Notes under the pieces: model-generated
Databases searched by the model: none
Told to the model about the DNA's origin: nothing
What the model saw: the letters and a program-made list of their open reading frames with translations, nothing else
Assembly (NCBI GenBank): GCA_002721775.1
Contig: PBLM01000044.1
Coordinates: forward strand, 4,734-15,081
Direction: 5' to 3'
DNA: 10,348 nt
Source of the DNA: Rhodospirillaceae bacterium
Lineage (GTDB): Bacteria > Pseudomonadota > Alphaproteobacteria > Puniceispirillales > Puniceispirillaceae
Position numbers and translations under genes: made by a program
Part shown: positions 9,113 to 10,348 of the stretch, in pieces
Numbering within the stretch: position 1 is the first letter of the stretch
How the letters are laid out: each line of letters starts with the position of its first letter

Positions 9113-9148
9113 AACCGGCCCAAAATTGCAAGTCGCAAAGGGCCGGTT
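9113..9148 (-). repeat. Perfect inverted repeat / stem-loop between the decarboxylase genes and nuoA
   Basis: AACCGGCCC (9113-9121) is mirrored exactly by GGGCCGGTT (9140-9148), a nine-base-pair GC-rich stem. Within the 18-base loop a second short pairing is possible, TTGC (9126-9129) with GCAA (9135-9138). It lies 47 bases after the beta-subunit stop and four bases upstream of the candidate -35 box of nuo. It could terminate transcription from the decarboxylase genes or be a protein-binding site. As a terminator it is imperfect: in the minus-strand direction the stem is not followed by a T-run, and only the plus-strand direction has a short TTTT. Confidence 0.6.
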
Positions 9149-9195
9149 TTCCTCACTTCAGAATGGTTTTTCACGCAAAGTCCAGGTAAAGACTT

Positions 9196-9750
9196 TTAAG
9201 ACTGAACAACCCTCATAAATCTGTCTTTTATCACAACCGGATCCATGTCAATGACTGGCACTTTAATATTGCCTGATTCACACTTACAAATGATGATTGT
9301 CATCTGGTCGCTTTCAAGAGCTGCTTTAACAGTGTCAAATGCATCTTCAGCCTGACATTCAACGACTTGGTCACAACCACAAGCACGCGCTACATCTTTC
9401 AGTGATGTTTTCATACCTGAATAAGTTGGCTGGTCACCTGTTGAGCCGTAACTTCCATTATCAATGATCAGCAGAATAAAATTTGAGGCTGCATTGTTGG
9501 CGATGGTCGGCAACGTTCCAAAGTTCATCAGAACCGAGCCGTCACCGTCAAGGGCAATGACTTTTTTATCCTGTGCTAAAGCCAAGCCCAAACCAATCGA
9601 GGACGCCAATCCCATTGTGCCAAGCATGTAAAAATTGCTGGGTTGGTCATCCAGCAGATGCATTTCCTGACTGGGCAGGCCAATATTTGTGACCAGAAGC
9701 TGATTTGAAATTAGTGGAATCAGTGTTTTAAGAACATCACTTCTAATCAT
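9196..9750 (-). CDS. comE: Sulfopyruvate/phosphonopyruvate decarboxylase-type enzyme, beta (ThDP-binding) subunit
   Basis: C-terminal half of a two-chain ThDP-dependent 2-oxoacid decarboxylase, 184 residues from ATG 9750. The pyrophosphate-binding domain is plain: an N-terminal VTNIGLPSQEM, then FYMLGTMGLASSIGLGLALA at 40-59, and the ThDP/magnesium motif from GDG at 69-71 to the final N at 98 (LDGDGSVLMNFG ... IIDN), followed by GSYGSTGDQ. This matches ComE of archaeal coenzyme M synthesis and bacterial sulfonate degraders. The active site would form with the alpha subunit encoded just upstream. An in-frame ATG at 9780 would overlap the alpha gene; ATG 9750, four bases after the alpha stop with GGAAGGGGG upstream, fits the family start better. 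Whether the substrate is sulfopyruvate or phosphonopyruvate cannot be read from the sequence, so the symbol is by family only. Confidence 0.85.
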   Translation of the reverse strand: MIRSDVLKTLIPLISNQLLVTNIGLPSQEMHLLDDQPSNFYMLGTMGLASSIGLGLALAQDKKVIALDGDGSVLMNFGTLPTIANNAASNFILLIIDNGSYGSTGDQPTYSGMKTSLKDVARACGCDQVVECQAEDAFDTVKAALESDQMTIIICKCESGNIKVPVIDMDPVVIKDRFMRVVQS

Positions 9751-9754
9751 TTTC

Positions 9755-10252
9755 TCAGGCCCCCTTCCAAAACGTTGCATCCATCAAAATAGCAACCGGT
9801 TTATTTGACATGAAACAATAAGATAGAATAGCTGACAGCTCATCAGCATCTTCAGTTTTGTGAAAATGATAAGTTGGAATATTTAACTGATCCAAAAGTG
9901 CTTTAGTATGCACAGCCATTTCAACCTGACAAGCCACAGGCTCACCTACCTCGCCGCGATAACTGATCAGCATAGGCAGCGGCATTCGGTAAAACTGAAT
10001 TAGGGTAGCCAGCGCATTAATTGTCACTCCAATAGCTGTGTTCTGCATAATAATAGCAGGACGTTTCCCCCCTAGATAGGCGCCGGCGCATAAACCCATA
10101 CCTTCGTCCTCACGATTTGCTGGTATATGATATATATTCGGCGCTTCGTCTATTTTTTCTATTACGCCTGCAAGTTGCTTGCAAGGCACAGTGGTGACGA
10201 AACCAACCTCATTTTTGGCAAGCGCATCCATTATGACGTCATTGACCGACAT
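9755..10252 (-). CDS. comD: Sulfopyruvate/phosphonopyruvate decarboxylase-type enzyme, alpha (PYR-domain) subunit
   Basis: Pyrimidine-domain half of the two-chain ThDP decarboxylase, 165 residues, the usual ComD length. It has FVTTVPCKQL at 18-27, then HIPANREDEGMGLCAGAYLGGK at 42-63, which holds the glutamate expected to activate the cofactor's aminopyrimidine (E48 by spacing to single-chain homologues), MQNTAIG at 69-75, LISYRGEVGEP at 95-105 and the end KPVAILMDATFW. These closely match archaeal ComD. With the beta subunit it would decarboxylate 3-sulfopyruvate to sulfoacetaldehyde (sulfolactate/dihydroxypropanesulfonate breakdown) or phosphonopyruvate to phosphonoacetaldehyde (phosphonate synthesis). 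Neither pathway's other genes are in the window. ATG 10252 has AAGGAG seven bases upstream. The stop lies four bases before the beta start, indicating an operon. The symbol is by family only. Confidence 0.85.
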   Translation of the reverse strand: MSVNDVIMDALAKNEVGFVTTVPCKQLAGVIEKIDEAPNIYHIPANREDEGMGLCAGAYLGGKRPAIIMQNTAIGVTINALATLIQFYRMPLPMLISYRGEVGEPVACQVEMAVHTKALLDQLNIPTYHFHKTEDADELSAILSYCFMSNKPVAILMDATFWKGA

Positions 10253-10258
10253 CTGTTG

Positions 10259-10276
10259 TCTCCTTACTTCTCCTTA
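10259..10276 (-). promoter_or_regulatory. Tandem Shine-Dalgarno-like repeats before the alpha subunit gene
   Basis: On the minus strand TAAGGAGA occurs twice, at 10276-10269 and 10266-10259, ten bases apart. The proximal copy has the ideal seven-base spacing to ATG 10252; the distal one is too far to serve this start and could be a standby site or a simple duplication. Confidence 0.6.
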
Positions 10277-10294
10277 AAACCGCCGCTTAAAGGG

Positions 10295-10323
10295 CATTAG
10301 CTAATGAGTGTCACCGCTAATGA
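10295..10323. repeat. Palindrome plus direct repeat (CATTAGC half-sites) upstream of the decarboxylase genes
   Basis: CATTAGCTAATG at 10295-10306 is a perfect 12-base palindrome. Its right arm, GCTAATGA (10300-10307), is repeated at 10316-10323, 16 bases on. This gives three copies of the CATTAGC half-site within 29 bases, 43 bases upstream of the alpha-subunit start. The arrangement resembles a binding site for a dimeric regulator, but no regulator is visible and chance in AT-rich sequence cannot be excluded. The remaining bases to the window edge contain no gene that I can support. Confidence 0.4.
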
Positions 10324-10348
10324 CGGCACTTTTCGCGTCATCATACAG

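Noticed and set aside
9021..9218. Plus-strand small frame spanning the nuoA upstream region
   Set aside because: It is 65 codons overlapping both neighbouring minus-strand genes, with no ribosome-binding site; its middle is the inverted repeat and candidate promoter.
1..10348. Search for mobile elements, CRISPR arrays, tRNA or rRNA genes
   Set aside because: No repeat-spacer arrays, transposase-like proteins, insertion-sequence ends or RNA-gene signatures were seen; the window is a continuous, intact gene block.

Overview
The window is almost entirely one minus-strand gene block: a canonical nuo operon (proton-pumping NADH:quinone oxidoreductase, respiratory complex I), read from right to left as nuoA-B-C-D-E-F-G-H-I-J with the first codons of nuoK at the left edge. 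Upstream of it, also on the minus strand, lies a two-gene unit encoding the alpha and beta subunits of a thiamine-diphosphate (ThDP) decarboxylase of the sulfopyruvate/phosphonopyruvate decarboxylase (ComD/ComE) family. Nothing on the plus strand looks like a real gene; plus-strand open frames are antisense shadows of the nuo genes.

The organism is most likely an alphaproteobacterium of moderate GC content. NuoC and NuoD are separate (fused in Escherichia coli and other enterics), NuoG is about 690 residues and lacks the extra N7 cluster ligands, and NuoF, NuoD, NuoB and NuoI have the mitochondria-like sequence character typical of alphaproteobacteria. A marine lineage is possible because split sulfopyruvate decarboxylases occur in marine sulfonate users, but this is inference.

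Layout: 1-17 nuoK start; 14-619 nuoJ; 647-1135 nuoI; 1160-2170 nuoH; 2195-4255 nuoG; 4268-5554 nuoF; 5554-6180 nuoE; 6177-7355 nuoD; 7359-8045 (start uncertain) nuoC; 8117-8695 nuoB; 8686-9051 nuoA; 9052-9195 intergenic region with a perfect 9-bp inverted repeat and a candidate promoter; 9196-9750 decarboxylase beta subunit; 9755-10252 decarboxylase alpha subunit; 10253-10348 leader with two tandem Shine-Dalgarno-like repeats and a palindromic CATTAGC repeat cluster. Genes are tightly packed: nuoA/nuoB, nuoD/nuoE, nuoE/nuoF and nuoJ/nuoK overlap, and the others are 3-27 bases apart except nuoB-nuoC.

Function: NuoE, F and G form the NADH dehydrogenase module (FMN plus Fe-S chain); NuoB, C, D and I form the connecting module that passes electrons to quinone; NuoA, H, J and K are membrane subunits, with nuoL, M and N expected beyond the left edge. 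All visible Fe-S ligands are intact, so the complex looks functional. The decarboxylase pair would turn sulfopyruvate into sulfoacetaldehyde (or phosphonopyruvate into phosphonoacetaldehyde); no other gene of either pathway is visible. I see no evidence of a novel multi-gene system. The most worthwhile items are the substrate of the decarboxylase pair, its position beside nuo, and the two small non-coding repeat structures around it.
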